Source of the DNA: Bosea sp. 685
Lineage (GTDB): Bacteria > Pseudomonadota > Alphaproteobacteria > Rhizobiales > Beijerinckiaceae
DNA length: 64,000 nucleotides
Direction: 5' to 3'
Assembly: GCF_031884435.1 (NCBI RefSeq)
Contig: NZ_CP134779.1
Location: 2,790,001-2,854,000 of the forward strand
Made by a program: the position numbers and the translations under genes
Part shown: piece by piece, positions 17,502-27,783 of the stretch
How positions within the stretch are numbered: the first letter of the stretch is position 1
Layout of the letters: each line of letters starts with the position of its first letter
The notes under the pieces: generated by a model
Told to the model about the DNA's origin: nothing
The model's database searches: none
Seen by the model: the letters and a program-made list of their open reading frames with translations, nothing else

Positions 17502-18734
17502 TCAGGCCGAAGCAGTCAGCGGCGCCTCGTCCGCGATGACGCAGCGATAGGCGTCGATAGTCCGCGCCACATGGCGCTCGATTGTCAGCGGGTCGGCCCA
17601 GTAGCGGCGATAGGCAGCCTCCCCCATGGCGGCGGTTACGGCATCGTCTTTCATCCGCTCGAGCGCCACCGCCAGTCCCTCGACATCGCCGCCATCGACC
17701 AGAATCCCGTCCTCGCCATCGACGATCCAGCTCGCTGGCCCAGTGGTGCGCGCCAGTACGACCGGCACGCCGAGCGAGCGCGCCTCGGCAATCACCAAAG
17801 GCCCCGGCTCGTACCAGAGCGAGGGCAGCACGAGGCAGCGCGCCTGGGCGATCTCGTCGAACACGCGCTCCGCTGGAACCCAGCCGCGAATTTCGGCGTC
17901 AGGATTGATCCGCCCGATCTCCTCCGCCAGCGGCCCCTCGCCGACGAAACGCACCGGCATGCCGGCGCTTAGCGCTGCACGCGCCAATATGTCGCCAGCC
18001 TTCTCCTGCGTGAAACGCCCCAGAAACAGCGCATGCCGGTTGCTCGCAACGTCCGCCGGCGGGCGCCTCTGCGCCTCCATCATGTTTTCGACCACGACAT
18101 GGCGCGCGCTCTTCGGCAGGAACGGCTCGGCGAAGCGCCGGGCGAAATCGCTGACATGGATGAAGAGCGGCGCCTTGAGACTGCGCATAGCCTCGTCCGA
18201 GCGCCATTGCCGGGCGACGCGCACCAGCTTGTGGACGTAAGAGGCGCGGTCGCAATTGCTGGCGATGCAGCTGACCGACATCGGCTCGCGCGTACAGGGG
18301 GCCCCCGCCTTGAAGTCGAAATAGCCACCGACGGGACAAAACGAGAAATAGTCGTGCATGGTGATTGCGACCGGCAGCCCGCTCTCGCCCGCCGCCGCGA
18401 TCGCGGCCGGGCTGAAGGCTTTGGTCCATTGATGCAGATGGACCAGCGTCCCGGCGGGCTGGCGCGACAAGAGCGCGCTCAGGAAGGCATGGGCCGGCGC
18501 ATTCCAGATGCCCTGGCGCGCCGCGGCCAGCTTGCTGCCGACTTTCCAGATCTCTTCGCCCCGGAACATTTCGACCTGGATGCGCGGATGATCGAGCCGG
18601 TCGGAGACGGGGCCGATGGCGCAGGCGAAGACGATCTCGACGCCGGCCTCGGCCAGCCCCCGCGCACTCTCGATCGCGACCTTGGCTGCGCCGCCATTGA
18701 CCGAGCCAAAATCGCTGATGATCACGCTGCGCAT
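17502..18734 (-). CDS. Glycosyltransferase family 4 (GT-B) protein
   Basis: 410 residues. N-terminal acceptor half with SDFGSVNGGAAKVAIESARGLA and a cysteine-bearing segment (HDYFSFCPVGGYF, then CTREPMSVSCIASNC) seen in a subset of this family. C-terminal nucleotide-sugar half with LFLGRFTQEKAG, RFVGEGPL and the EPGPLVIAEA motif carrying the two conserved glutamates. It likely adds a sugar to a surface glycan or glycolipid. No polysaccharide export genes are nearby. The 170 bp upstream hold no further gene. Confidence 0.9.
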   Translation of the reverse strand: MRSVIISDFGSVNGGAAKVAIESARGLAEAGVEIVFACAIGPVSDRLDHPRIQVEMFRGEEIWKVGSKLAAARQGIWNAPAHAFLSALLSRQPAGTLVHLHQWTKAFSPAAIAAAGESGLPVAITMHDYFSFCPVGGYFDFKAGAPCTREPMSVSCIASNCDRASYVHKLVRVARQWRSDEAMRSLKAPLFIHVSDFARRFAEPFLPKSARHVVVENMMEAQRRPPADVASNRHALFLGRFTQEKAGDILARAALSAGMPVRFVGEGPLAEEIGRINPDAEIRGWVPAERVFDEIAQARCLVLPSLWYEPGPLVIAEARSLGVPVVLARTTGPASWIVDGEDGILVDGGDVEGLAVALERMKDDAVTAAMGEAAYRRYWADPLTIERHVARTIDAYRCVIADEAPLTASA

Positions 18735-18904
18735 GCCTACACTCCCGCGACCTTCGCCCGAATGATCCTCGGGAGAAGCGGACCCCGCCAGCGCGACAAT
18801 GCGTCGAAACGAAAAGCCTGAACGCTTCCCGGAGCCGAGGGATCGGAGCGCACCCTACAGGGCGAAAGGTTGATATTTCGTCGGAGGAAGCCGGGCGCGC
18901 CGCC

Positions 18905-19105
18905 TCAGCGCAGTATGAGAGCCGCGAAACCGGCGACCGCCGCGAGCGCGGCAAACAGCCAGACGAGATGCGAGGTGTGCGGTGCCTGGGAGGAGAAGTT
19001 GGGAAGCGGGCCGAGATCCTCGTGGCCGAAAGCCTCACCGGCCATGCGAGCCGCCCGTTCGAGGCCCGCGACTCTGATGTTCGGCACTGACTGACGCAAC
19101 GTCAC
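18905..19105 (-). CDS. Small tail-anchored membrane protein (66 aa), uncharacterised
   Basis: Starts with GTG, supported by GGAGG six bases upstream. The N-terminal 45 residues are polar with a mild amphipathic stretch (NIRVAGLERAARMAGEAFG); the last 20 form one membrane segment (LVWLFAALAAVAGFAALIL) and the protein ends in Arg, so it should be C-terminally anchored with the bulk in the cytoplasm. No known family. Divergent from parE. Confidence 0.62.
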   Translation of the reverse strand: MTLRQSVPNIRVAGLERAARMAGEAFGHEDLGPLPNFSSQAPHTSHLVWLFAALAAVAGFAALILR

Positions 19106-19106
19106 A

Positions 19107-19398
19107 ACAACCTCCTATAACCGGGACCCTATCGCCTCGCGGCGATCCGCATAACCCCGGTAGCCATTTGATGATCCTCGCTCCGGTGTGGTTAACGCAG
19201 ACTGAACAGAGCTGGTTCCAGACTCATTTGCCGAGTCTCGTGACGAATGCGCGACACTCTGTCCACAGCGCCGCATCGTATGGCGCGCCCTGTCGCATTT
19301 TTCCTCAAGCCATTTGCGCCTATAGGCAGTGTCGCAGCGCGGTTTGTATCTGCCTGCGCTATCATTCGCAGTTGCGAATCAGGGAATCGACCACGGCC
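19107..19398. other. parE upstream region
   Basis: 292 bp divergent spacer between the microprotein and parE. It must hold both promoters, but I see no convincing hexamer pair, repeat or RNA structure in it. Confidence 0.4.
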
Positions 19399-21488
19399 AT
19401 GACGGAGAACGGCGATCTTTTCGGCGGGGATGGCGACCGGCAGCCACCGGCGCAGCCAAAGCCGGAGCCGCGCGCCGTGGCTTCCGCTCCCGCCAATCCC
19501 GCAAAGCCCTCTCCCCCCCGGCGCCGCCACGCAACGGCACCTTGTCTGAAGCCGGCTATGACGCCTCGGCGATCGAGGTCCTCGAAGGGTTGGAGCCTGT
19601 GCGGCGCCGGCCCGGCATGTATATCGGCGGCACGGATGAGCGCGCCCTGCACCATCTCTTCGCCGAGGTGATCGACAACGCCATGGACGAAGCCGTGGCG
19701 GGACACGCCAGCTTCATCGATGTCGAGGTGCTGGAAGACGGCTCGATCGCCGTAACCGACAACGGCCGCGGCATTCCCGTCGACCCGCATCCGAAATTCC
19801 CGGGCAAATCGGCGCTCGAAGTCATCATGACGACGCTGCATGCCGGCGGAAAATTCGACTCCAAGGCCTATGAGACCTCCGGCGGCCTGCACGGCGTCGG
19901 CGTCTCCGTGGTCAATGCCCTGTCCGACCGGCTCGAGGTCGAGGTCGCGCGCGGCAAGATGCTCTACCGCCAGCACTTCTCGCGCGGCTTGCCGCAGGGC
20001 CCGTTGGAGACGGTCGGCGCGGTCGCCAACCGGCGCGGCACGCGCGTGCGCTTCCACCCCGATGCCCAGATCTTTGGCGAGGGCGCGCATTTCGTGCCCG
20101 CACGCCTGTTCCGCATGGCCCGCTCGAAGGCCTATCTCTTCGGCGGCGTCGAAATCCGTTGGCGCTGCGCGCCCTCGCTGCTGCAGCCTGAAGGCGATGT
20201 CGCGGCGGAAGCCATCTTCCGATTCCCAGGCGGCTTGCGCGACTATCTTGGGCGCGAGATCGAGGGCAAGGACCTCGTCGCCGAGCCGATATTCTCCGGC
20301 AAGATCACCAAGGATGGCGGCCATGGCTCGCTCGAATGGGCGATTGCCTGGCTTGCGACCGGCGAGGACGGCTTCTCCTCCTCCTATTGCAACACGATCC
20401 CGACGCCCGAGGGCGGCACGCATGAGCAGGGCCTGCGCGTCGCGTTGCTGCGCGGTCTGCGCGACCATGCCGAGCGCATCGGCCAGTCCAAGCGCATGGC
20501 CCAGGTCACCTCCGACGACGTGATGGCGACCTGCGCCGCGATGCTCTCGGTCTTCATCCGCGAGCCGGAGTTCCAGGGCCAGACCAAGGACAAGCTGGCG
20601 ACGCTGGAGGCAGCCCGCATCGTCGAGAACGCGGTGCGCGACGCCTTCGACCATTGGCTCGCCGCCGCGCCGCAGCAGGCCTTGCGCCTGCTCGACTGGT
20701 CGGTCGACCGCGCTGAGGAGCGCTTGCGCCGCCGCCTCGAAAAGGAAGTCTCGCGCAAGACCGCGACCCGCAAGCTGCGCCTACCCGGCAAGCTTGCGGA
20801 TTGCTCGAGCGCGGGCGCCGCCGGCTCCGAGCTCTTCATCGTCGAGGGCGATTCCGCCGGCGGCTCGGCCAAGCAGGCGCGCAACCGTGCGACGCAGGCC
20901 ATTCTGCCGTTGCGCGGCAAGATCCTGAACGTCGCCAACGCCACCCGCGACAAGCTCAACGCCAATCAGCAGCTCGCCGATCTGATCCTGGCTCTGGGCT
21001 GCGGCATCGGCCTCCAGTTCCGCGAGGATGACCTGCGCTATGAGAAGGTCATCGTGATGACCGACGCCGATGTCGATGGCGCCCATATCGCCTCGCTGCT
21101 GGTGACCTTCTTCTGGCGGCAGATGCCGCGCCTGATCGAGAAGGGCCATCTCTACCTCGCCGTGCCGCCGCTTTACCGGCTCCAGCATGGCGGCAAGTCG
21201 GTCTATGCCCGCAACGACGCCCATAAGGACGAGCTGATCGAGAGCATCTTCAAGGGCAGGAAGCCGGAGATCAGCCGCTTCAAGGGCCTGGGTGAAATGA
21301 TGCCGGCCCAGCTCAAGGAAACCACCATGGACCCGGCCAAGCGCATCCTGCTCAAGGTCATGGTCGAGCACGAGGCTCGCGACGAGACCTCGGAGACGGT
21401 CGAGCGCTTGATGGGCAACAAGCCGGAAGCCCGCTTCATCTTCATCCAGGAGCGCGCGGCCTTCGCCGGCGAGCTCATCGACCTGTGA
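19399..21488 (+). CDS. parE: DNA topoisomerase IV subunit B, with apparent -1 frameshift
   Basis: Decatenates and relaxes DNA together with ParC. The N-terminus MTENGDLFGGDGDR matches the DLFG opening of alphaproteobacterial ParE and runs in one frame to the C7 tract at 19,513-19,519. The rest (about 655 residues) continues in the -1 frame: EVLEGLEPVRRRPGMYIGG, the GHKL ATP-binding EVIDNAMDEAV and DNGRGIPVD, GGLHGVGVSVVNALS, and the TOPRIM EGDSAGGSAKQAR and DADVDGAHI. With one extra C the product is about 696 residues, normal for the family. All catalytic motifs are intact, so a sequencing or assembly indel, slippage, or use of a downstream TTG at 19,542 are the options. Confidence 0.9.
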
Positions 21489-21683
21489 GGCGCCAGGCCT
21501 GGCAAGCCCGGCCAGGCCATTGGCACCCCTTCGTTTTCGGGAGCCTGCCCGTCATAGCTGCCGGGCTGCCAAGACGGATCGGAGCCGGCACCTTGCCGGC
21601 ATGTCGAACAAACCCTCCCGCGATCCCCGCCACGTCTTCGCGAGCCATGCGGCTCGCTCCCCGCAAGCCTGGCCGGTAACCGC

Positions 21684-22619
21684 ATGGGGCAGCCTCCTCC
21701 CTCTCAAGCTCGACGCCACGGCGATCTGGTTTCCCCCGGCTGGGACGACATCGGAATTTTCCACGCCATCGCCACGAGCGGGGCGCTGGCCGTGGCGGCG
21801 GCGCAACTCGGGCTGAGCGAAGCGACGGTCGCCCGAAGGCTGAAGGCTTTCGAGGCAAGGCTCGGGCTGCAACTGTTCCGGCGCGCCGCCAATCGCCTGA
21901 TCCTGACCGAGATCGGCCAGGCCCTGACGCGGGATGCAAGCGAGGTCGCCGCCGCCGCCGAGCGTTTTTCCAGCCGGGCGCGGGCAGCGCGCGCCTCGGA
22001 CAGTGCGCCGGTCAAGATCACCGCCACGACCTCGATCAGCCTGTTCCTGACGATGCATGCGACGACGATTTCCGCCGCCGCCGGAGGGATCGAAATCGTC
22101 ATCATCAGCACCCGCGACAAGCTCGACCTCGCGCGGGGCGATGCCGACATCGCGTTGCGCATGAGCAAGGTGCCGGAACAGCAAGGTTATTTTGCCCAGA
22201 AAATCGGGCGGCTCGTGCAGGCGCTCTATGTCCGGCGGGATATCGACCCTGCGACGGCGCCGATCATCTCGGTCAGCCGGGACGTGTCGTCGCGAATCGA
22301 AGAGCACATCCTCGAATGGGCTGCAGGCCGCCCTGTCGCGGCGCGCGTCGGCGATTCAGCGGCGCGCTACGAAAGCGTCCGCTCGGCCGGCGCGGTCTCG
22401 ATGGTCCCGTGCTTCATGGGCGACGCCGATGAGACGCTGGTGCGGCTGCAGCCGCCACCGGATCGGACTGCGGACGAGATATTCCTGGTCTCGCATGAGG
22501 TTTCGCGGCAGCGGCCCGCCGTTCTTGCCGTGCTGGGCGCTTTGCGAGAGCTGTTTCGCAGCAATCGCGCCAGACTCAGCGGCCAGTTGAGCCCAGAGAT
22601 CGACACCGCACGGCTCTAG
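21684..22619 (+). CDS. LysR family transcriptional regulator
   Basis: 311 residues. N-terminal winged helix-turn-helix at about 20-80 (WDDIGIFHAIATSGALAVAAAQLGLSEATVARRLKAFEARLGLQLF), a linker helix, then a shortened substrate-binding-like domain with the LDLARGDADIALRM segment. The first 18 residues (QPPPSQARRHGDLVSPG) are unlike the family and the start has no clear ribosome site, so a later non-ATG start is possible. No obvious divergent target gene; the neighbour upstream is parE. The inducer is unknown. Confidence 0.82.
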   Translation: MGQPPPSQARRHGDLVSPGWDDIGIFHAIATSGALAVAAAQLGLSEATVARRLKAFEARLGLQLFRRAANRLILTEIGQALTRDASEVAAAAERFSSRARAARASDSAPVKITATTSISLFLTMHATTISAAAGGIEIVIISTRDKLDLARGDADIALRMSKVPEQQGYFAQKIGRLVQALYVRRDIDPATAPIISVSRDVSSRIEEHILEWAAGRPVAARVGDSAARYESVRSAGAVSMVPCFMGDADETLVRLQPPPDRTADEIFLVSHEVSRQRPAVLAVLGALRELFRSNRARLSGQLSPEIDTARL

Positions 22620-22736
22620 CGGTTTCATAGATGACGCCGGATCGCGGCAAGGATTTGCTAACCGTCTTTTTACCGCTGATGGCGCAAGGTCATCGTGAAG
22701 GGTGCCTTGGCGCCCAAACGGTGCGGAGCGGGCCAG

Positions 22737-22997
22737 ATGCGGCTGATCGAACTCTTCTGGAAGAACGAGCGCGGCACTATGGTCGCCAACGTCGCCAAGG
22801 CGGCCGCCGTGATCGGTTTCCTGTCGGTCGTCGCGGTGAATTTCGTCTCGACCCAGACCGCCAAGCTCGACACCGAGCGTCTGACGCAGATCGCCTCCGC
22901 TGCCTCGAAAGGCAAGCCGGTCGATCCGATGATCACGGGCTCGCTTCAGAAGACGGCGAACCAGACCCGTCTCGACCCCTGCGTGGTCCCGCGCTGA
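22737..22997 (+). CDS. Small membrane protein, pilin-like N-terminal layout, uncharacterised
   Basis: 86 residues from the ATG giving MRLIELFWKNERGTM, with GGAG eight bases upstream. The pattern of a short polar head, FWKNERG and then a single hydrophobic helix (AKAAAVIGFLSVVAVNFVS) recalls Flp-type pilins, but the conserved Glu-Tyr of that family is absent and there are no tad genes nearby. The C-terminal half is polar and ends in DPCVVPR with one Cys. A family assignment is not supported. Confidence 0.55.
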   Translation: MRLIELFWKNERGTMVANVAKAAAVIGFLSVVAVNFVSTQTAKLDTERLTQIASAASKGKPVDPMITGSLQKTANQTRLDPCVVPR

Positions 22998-23002
22998 GAT
23001 TT

Positions 23003-23110
23003 TAGGGCGGTTTCCGATCTGATGAGATCGTTCGATTGCTCTAGCTAGGCCATTGTTTTAACGCGATTTCTTCATGCGAGCCGGTGTCCGCTTCGCTCGA
23101 AAGCGCTTTA
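23003..23110. repeat. Dispersed palindromic repeat, copy 2 (long form)
   Basis: Core at 23,054-23,110 (TGTTTTAACGCGATTTCTTCATGCGAGCC...CTTCGCTCGAAAGCGCTTTA) preceded by an arm resembling the GATCCAATTGGATC part of copy 4. Read on the minus strand the core begins TAAAGCGCTTTCGAGCG, and its first TAA is the stop codon of the hydrolase gene. Confidence 0.75.
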
Positions 23111-23818
23111 TCCGAGCCAGGCCAGCAACTCGCCGGTCACGGCATCCGGCGCCTCAAGCGTCGAGAGGTGGCCGCAGCCCGGCACGACCACCAGCCTGGC
23201 ATTGGCACCGATCCCGGCCGCGATCTCCTGTGCCTCGCTCAGTGGCGTGATCAAATCCTCCTCGCCGACCAAGGCGAGCGTCGGCACGCCAATCGCCGCC
23301 AGTCCGAGCCGCGAGTCGGGCCGCGTCATGATCGCGCGCTGCTGCCGGATAAAACCGTCCACACCGACCTCTTCCGCCATCCGCCTGACGAACAACCGCA
23401 GGGCCTCGTCGGCAAGGCGCGCCGGCGCGACCAAGCGCTGCCAGAGCAAGGTCGTGACATTGTCGAAGGCCCCCTTCTGCGCCAGGGCGATCATCTGTTC
23501 GCGCGGTGTGTTCGTCTCCGGCGTCGCCGGCTTGGCGCTGGTGTCGAGAAGCGCCAATCGCGTGACGCGCCCCGGCGCCTGCCGCATCACTTCGAAAGCG
23601 ATATAGCCGCCCATGGACAGGCCGCAGAGCGCGAAGCGCGGCGGGGCCGCAGCGAGCAGCCGTCGCGCGATGGCGTCGAGAGTTTCGTCGCGCGCGTGCT
23701 CGGCGACGAGGATCGGCCTGCCCCCAGTGGCCAGAGCCGGCCATTGCGGCGCATAGAGGGAGGCGTCGCAGCTCAACCCCGGGATCAGAACAAGCGGTTC
23801 CTGCATGGCGTCGATCAT
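23108..23818 (-). CDS. Alpha/beta fold hydrolase
   Basis: 236 residues. Oxyanion-hole region LVLIPGLSCDASLY, nucleophile elbow CGLSMGGYIAF (Ser near residue 88), acid in LVGEEDLITPL and catalytic His in PGCGHLSTLEAP. It resembles small esterase-like hydrolases; the substrate is unknown. The stop codon TAA is formed by the outer end of a dispersed repeat. Start choice between M1 and M5 is open. Confidence 0.85.
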   Translation of the reverse strand: MIDAMQEPLVLIPGLSCDASLYAPQWPALATGGRPILVAEHARDETLDAIARRLLAAAPPRFALCGLSMGGYIAFEVMRQAPGRVTRLALLDTSAKPATPETNTPREQMIALAQKGAFDNVTTLLWQRLVAPARLADEALRLFVRRMAEEVGVDGFIRQQRAIMTRPDSRLGLAAIGVPTLALVGEEDLITPLSEAQEIAAGIGANARLVVVPGCGHLSTLEAPDAVTGELLAWLG

Positions 23819-24031
23819 ATCCGTGATGGCCTCGTTCCAAATTCAAAGCGCGATGCCGTTCGAAAGCCATGCCCCAGTTTTCGACATCACTCTCTAGTTT
23901 ATTGACTTCGCCGCGCTTTTTCTGCATTGCACGGAAGTCCGAAGGCGCGCTGGAAAGAGATGTCGCGCCACCGTCGCGGTTGATAGGTCATCCCGCCTCG
24001 AGTAACCGACCCTGAAGAAGCGCAACAATCG

Positions 24032-25597
<1,566 letters not shown>

Positions 25598-25797
25598 ATC
25601 CCAGAGTCCATAACAGCCTCTAATAAGATCTGACCTTAGGGCATAACCTGGCATTAACTCAGAGGCGTCATGTTTCCCGAATGGCTGCTGTTAGCGCAGC
25701 GGCCATGAACGGGCGCATGCCGCCGTTGAGACGGACAGGATGTCCCGCTTCGATGTGCAATCGAGGCTGTCATGGTCGAAAGCCATGAACCGGCTTC

Positions 25798-26874
25798 ATG
25801 TCCGGGCTATCGGCAATGAGCGACCACGCGCAGATTTCCGCTCAATCCTGTGATCTGGCCGATCAGGTCGTCGCGGCGATGCGCGAACACGGTTCCCCGG
25901 GTTATCCGCGCGCTTTCGAGGTCTGGTACGCCCATCTCAGCGGCGAGATGCCGGCCGTGAGCATGGCGATGAACGCGATCCTCGCCGGCAGCGAGGGCAA
26001 GGTCGGTGTCGCCGACATCGACAATCTCTATGAGCGCTTCATCGGCAATGACCGGCTTGCCAAGCAGGCCGAGCGCACGAGCCTCCAAGTGCTGGGCGAG
26101 ATCGACGGGCTGATGTCGCTGGTCGACAAGACGCTTGTGTCCAGCGAGCGCTATCATGGCCGCCTCTCGGCCATGTCGGAGGACGTGCCGCCGCCGGCCG
26201 ACCGGCTGAGGCTGCGCGAATGGGTCGAGGCGCTGGTGCTGTCGACGCGCGAGGAGGTCTCCCGCAAGACCCAGCTCGAAGCCCAGCTCCGCAACAGCTC
26301 CAACGAGATCCGCAATCTCCGTGAGGCGCTGGAGATGACCCGCGCCGAGGCTCTGACCGATCCGCTGACCGGCCTCGCCAACCGCCGCCATTTTGAGGAA
26401 ATGCTGCAGAAATCGATCGATCAGGCGACTTTGCGCCGCGAGCCCTTCGCGCTGGTCATGGCCGATATCGACTACTTCAAGAAGTTCAACGACGCCCATG
26501 GCCATCTCACCGGCGACCAGGTGCTGCGCCTCGTTGCCCGCACCATGAGGGACAAATTCAAGGAAAAGGCGGTGATCACCCGCTTCGGCGGCGAGGAATT
26601 CGCGATCATCCTGCCGGAGGCCGACCTCGTCGCCGGCAAGTTCGGCGCCGAGACCGTGCGCCAGGCCCTGCTGACGCGCGAACTCGTAAAGCGCTCGACC
26701 AACGAGAATCTCGGCCGCATCACCATCTCGCTCGGCGTCGCAGGCTATCGTCGCGGCGATACCGCCGGTTCGCTCGTCGACCGCGCCGACCAGGCCCTGA
26801 TGCAAGCCAAGCGCGACGGCCGCAACCGCACCGTCACCGAAGAGGCGCTCGAAGCCTTGAGCCGCGTAGCTTGA
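25798..26874 (+). CDS. GGDEF domain diguanylate cyclase
   Basis: 358 residues. A non-recognised helical N-terminal region of about 170 residues with a probable coiled coil (TQLEAQLRNSSNEIRNLREAL), then a complete GGDEF domain: DPLTGLANRRHFEE, MADIDYFKKFNDAHGHLTGD and the active-site RFGGEEF. No RxxD inhibitory site is seen five residues before GGEEF, so product inhibition may be absent. It should make cyclic di-GMP and appears soluble. Alternative start at the ATG 18 bp in. Its 3' end overlaps the convergent TfoX-like gene by 41 bp. Confidence 0.92.
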   Translation: MSGLSAMSDHAQISAQSCDLADQVVAAMREHGSPGYPRAFEVWYAHLSGEMPAVSMAMNAILAGSEGKVGVADIDNLYERFIGNDRLAKQAERTSLQVLGEIDGLMSLVDKTLVSSERYHGRLSAMSEDVPPPADRLRLREWVEALVLSTREEVSRKTQLEAQLRNSSNEIRNLREALEMTRAEALTDPLTGLANRRHFEEMLQKSIDQATLRREPFALVMADIDYFKKFNDAHGHLTGDQVLRLVARTMRDKFKEKAVITRFGGEEFAIILPEADLVAGKFGAETVRQALLTRELVKRSTNENLGRITISLGVAGYRRGDTAGSLVDRADQALMQAKRDGRNRTVTEEALEALSRVA

Positions 26875-27193
26875 GGCGAGACGCCTTTTGCCGCGCCGCC
26901 TCGCGCGCGAGATCCGTCCAGATTCTCAACGTATCCAAGTCATCCAGCGCGGCATCCGGCAGGCTCCAATAGCCGAGCGCGCGCTCACGGCTGCGCGCTT
27001 CATAGGTAAAAGGCCGGCAGCCAGCGGCAACGAAGCGCTCCAGCGTCGCAGGAGAGATCTTGAGATAGATGTCACCCTTGAAGACCAGGGCGAAGATCGT
27101 CTCGCCGTCATAGACACCGAGACCGCCGAACAACCTGCGCACCCGCACCGGCAAGATATCTGCGAAGAGTTCGCGGATGCCTTCGGCATCCAT
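26834..27193 (-). CDS. TfoX/Sxy family N-terminal domain protein
   Basis: 119 residues with the TfoX N-domain pattern: IRELFADILPVRVRRLFGGLGVYDGETIFALVF, DIYLKI and PFTYEARSRERALGYWSLPDAALDD. The C-terminal domain found in full competence regulators is missing, as in most stand-alone alphaproteobacterial members. Function is unknown; a competence role is not implied. It lies 10 bp downstream of sufA on the same strand and its 3' end overlaps the diguanylate cyclase gene. Confidence 0.85.
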   Translation of the reverse strand: MDAEGIRELFADILPVRVRRLFGGLGVYDGETIFALVFKGDIYLKISPATLERFVAAGCRPFTYEARSRERALGYWSLPDAALDDLDTLRIWTDLAREAARQKASRLKLRGSRLRAPLR

Positions 27194-27203
27194 CGCGGCG
27201 GGC

Positions 27204-27599
27204 TCAGTGCGCCGCGAGCGCGCTCTCGGCGCGGGGCTTGATCTCGACCGATTCGCCGCAGCCGCAGGCCGAGACCTGGTTCGGGTTGTTGAATACGAAG
27301 GTCGAGGAGAAGCGGTCGGTCTTGAAGTCGAGCTCGGTGCCGAGCAGGAACAGCACGGCCTTGGCGTCGACGATCACGGTCGCGTCCTTCTCGGAAACGA
27401 CTTCGTCGCCCTTGGCCGTCTCGCGCGCCACCTCGAAGGTGTATTCCATGCCGGCGCAGCCGCCCTTCTTGACGCCGACCCGCAGGCCGAGCGCCGGAGC
27501 GTCGGGATTGTCGAGCGCCGACTGCGCCATGATCTCGCGGATGCGCGAGGCGGCCGCGTCGGTCAGGGAGACCACCTTCAGGCCTGGAATCGAAAACAT
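27204..27599 (-). CDS. sufA: A-type iron-sulfur carrier protein
   Basis: 131 residues from the ATG giving MFSIPGLKVV, which has GAGGAGGG upstream; a longer reading is unlike the family. The three conserved cysteines C48 (KKGGCAGMEY), C112 and C114 (SACGCGES) are present. It carries Fe-S clusters to targets. Normally the last gene of the alphaproteobacterial suf operon, here it sits about 3 kb from sufT, cut off by four unrelated genes, and must have its own promoter in the 184-bp divergent gap. Confidence 0.92.
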   Translation of the reverse strand: MFSIPGLKVVSLTDAAASRIREIMAQSALDNPDAPALGLRVGVKKGGCAGMEYTFEVARETAKGDEVVSEKDATVIVDAKAVLFLLGTELDFKTDRFSSTFVFNNPNQVSACGCGESVEIKPRAESALAAH

Positions 27600-27783
27600 C
27601 AGAGTGTCCCTCCTCGATCGGGTTAAAGGCCCGATGAAGCAAGATTGCAGTCCACAACATAAGGATTGGTGAGCACAACGTCGAGATGCCGGAGTGCACG
27701 GCCGTCCTTTCACTGCGCGCATTGCGTGAAGCGCCCGCTCATGCACTGTGGCCGCCTCGAAGAAGGGACGAAGACGACAGACG

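Noticed and set aside
19329..21488. parE starting at 19,329 in a single frame
   Set aside because: The first 60 residues of that reading do not resemble ParE, while the other frame gives the typical DLFG start at 19,399.
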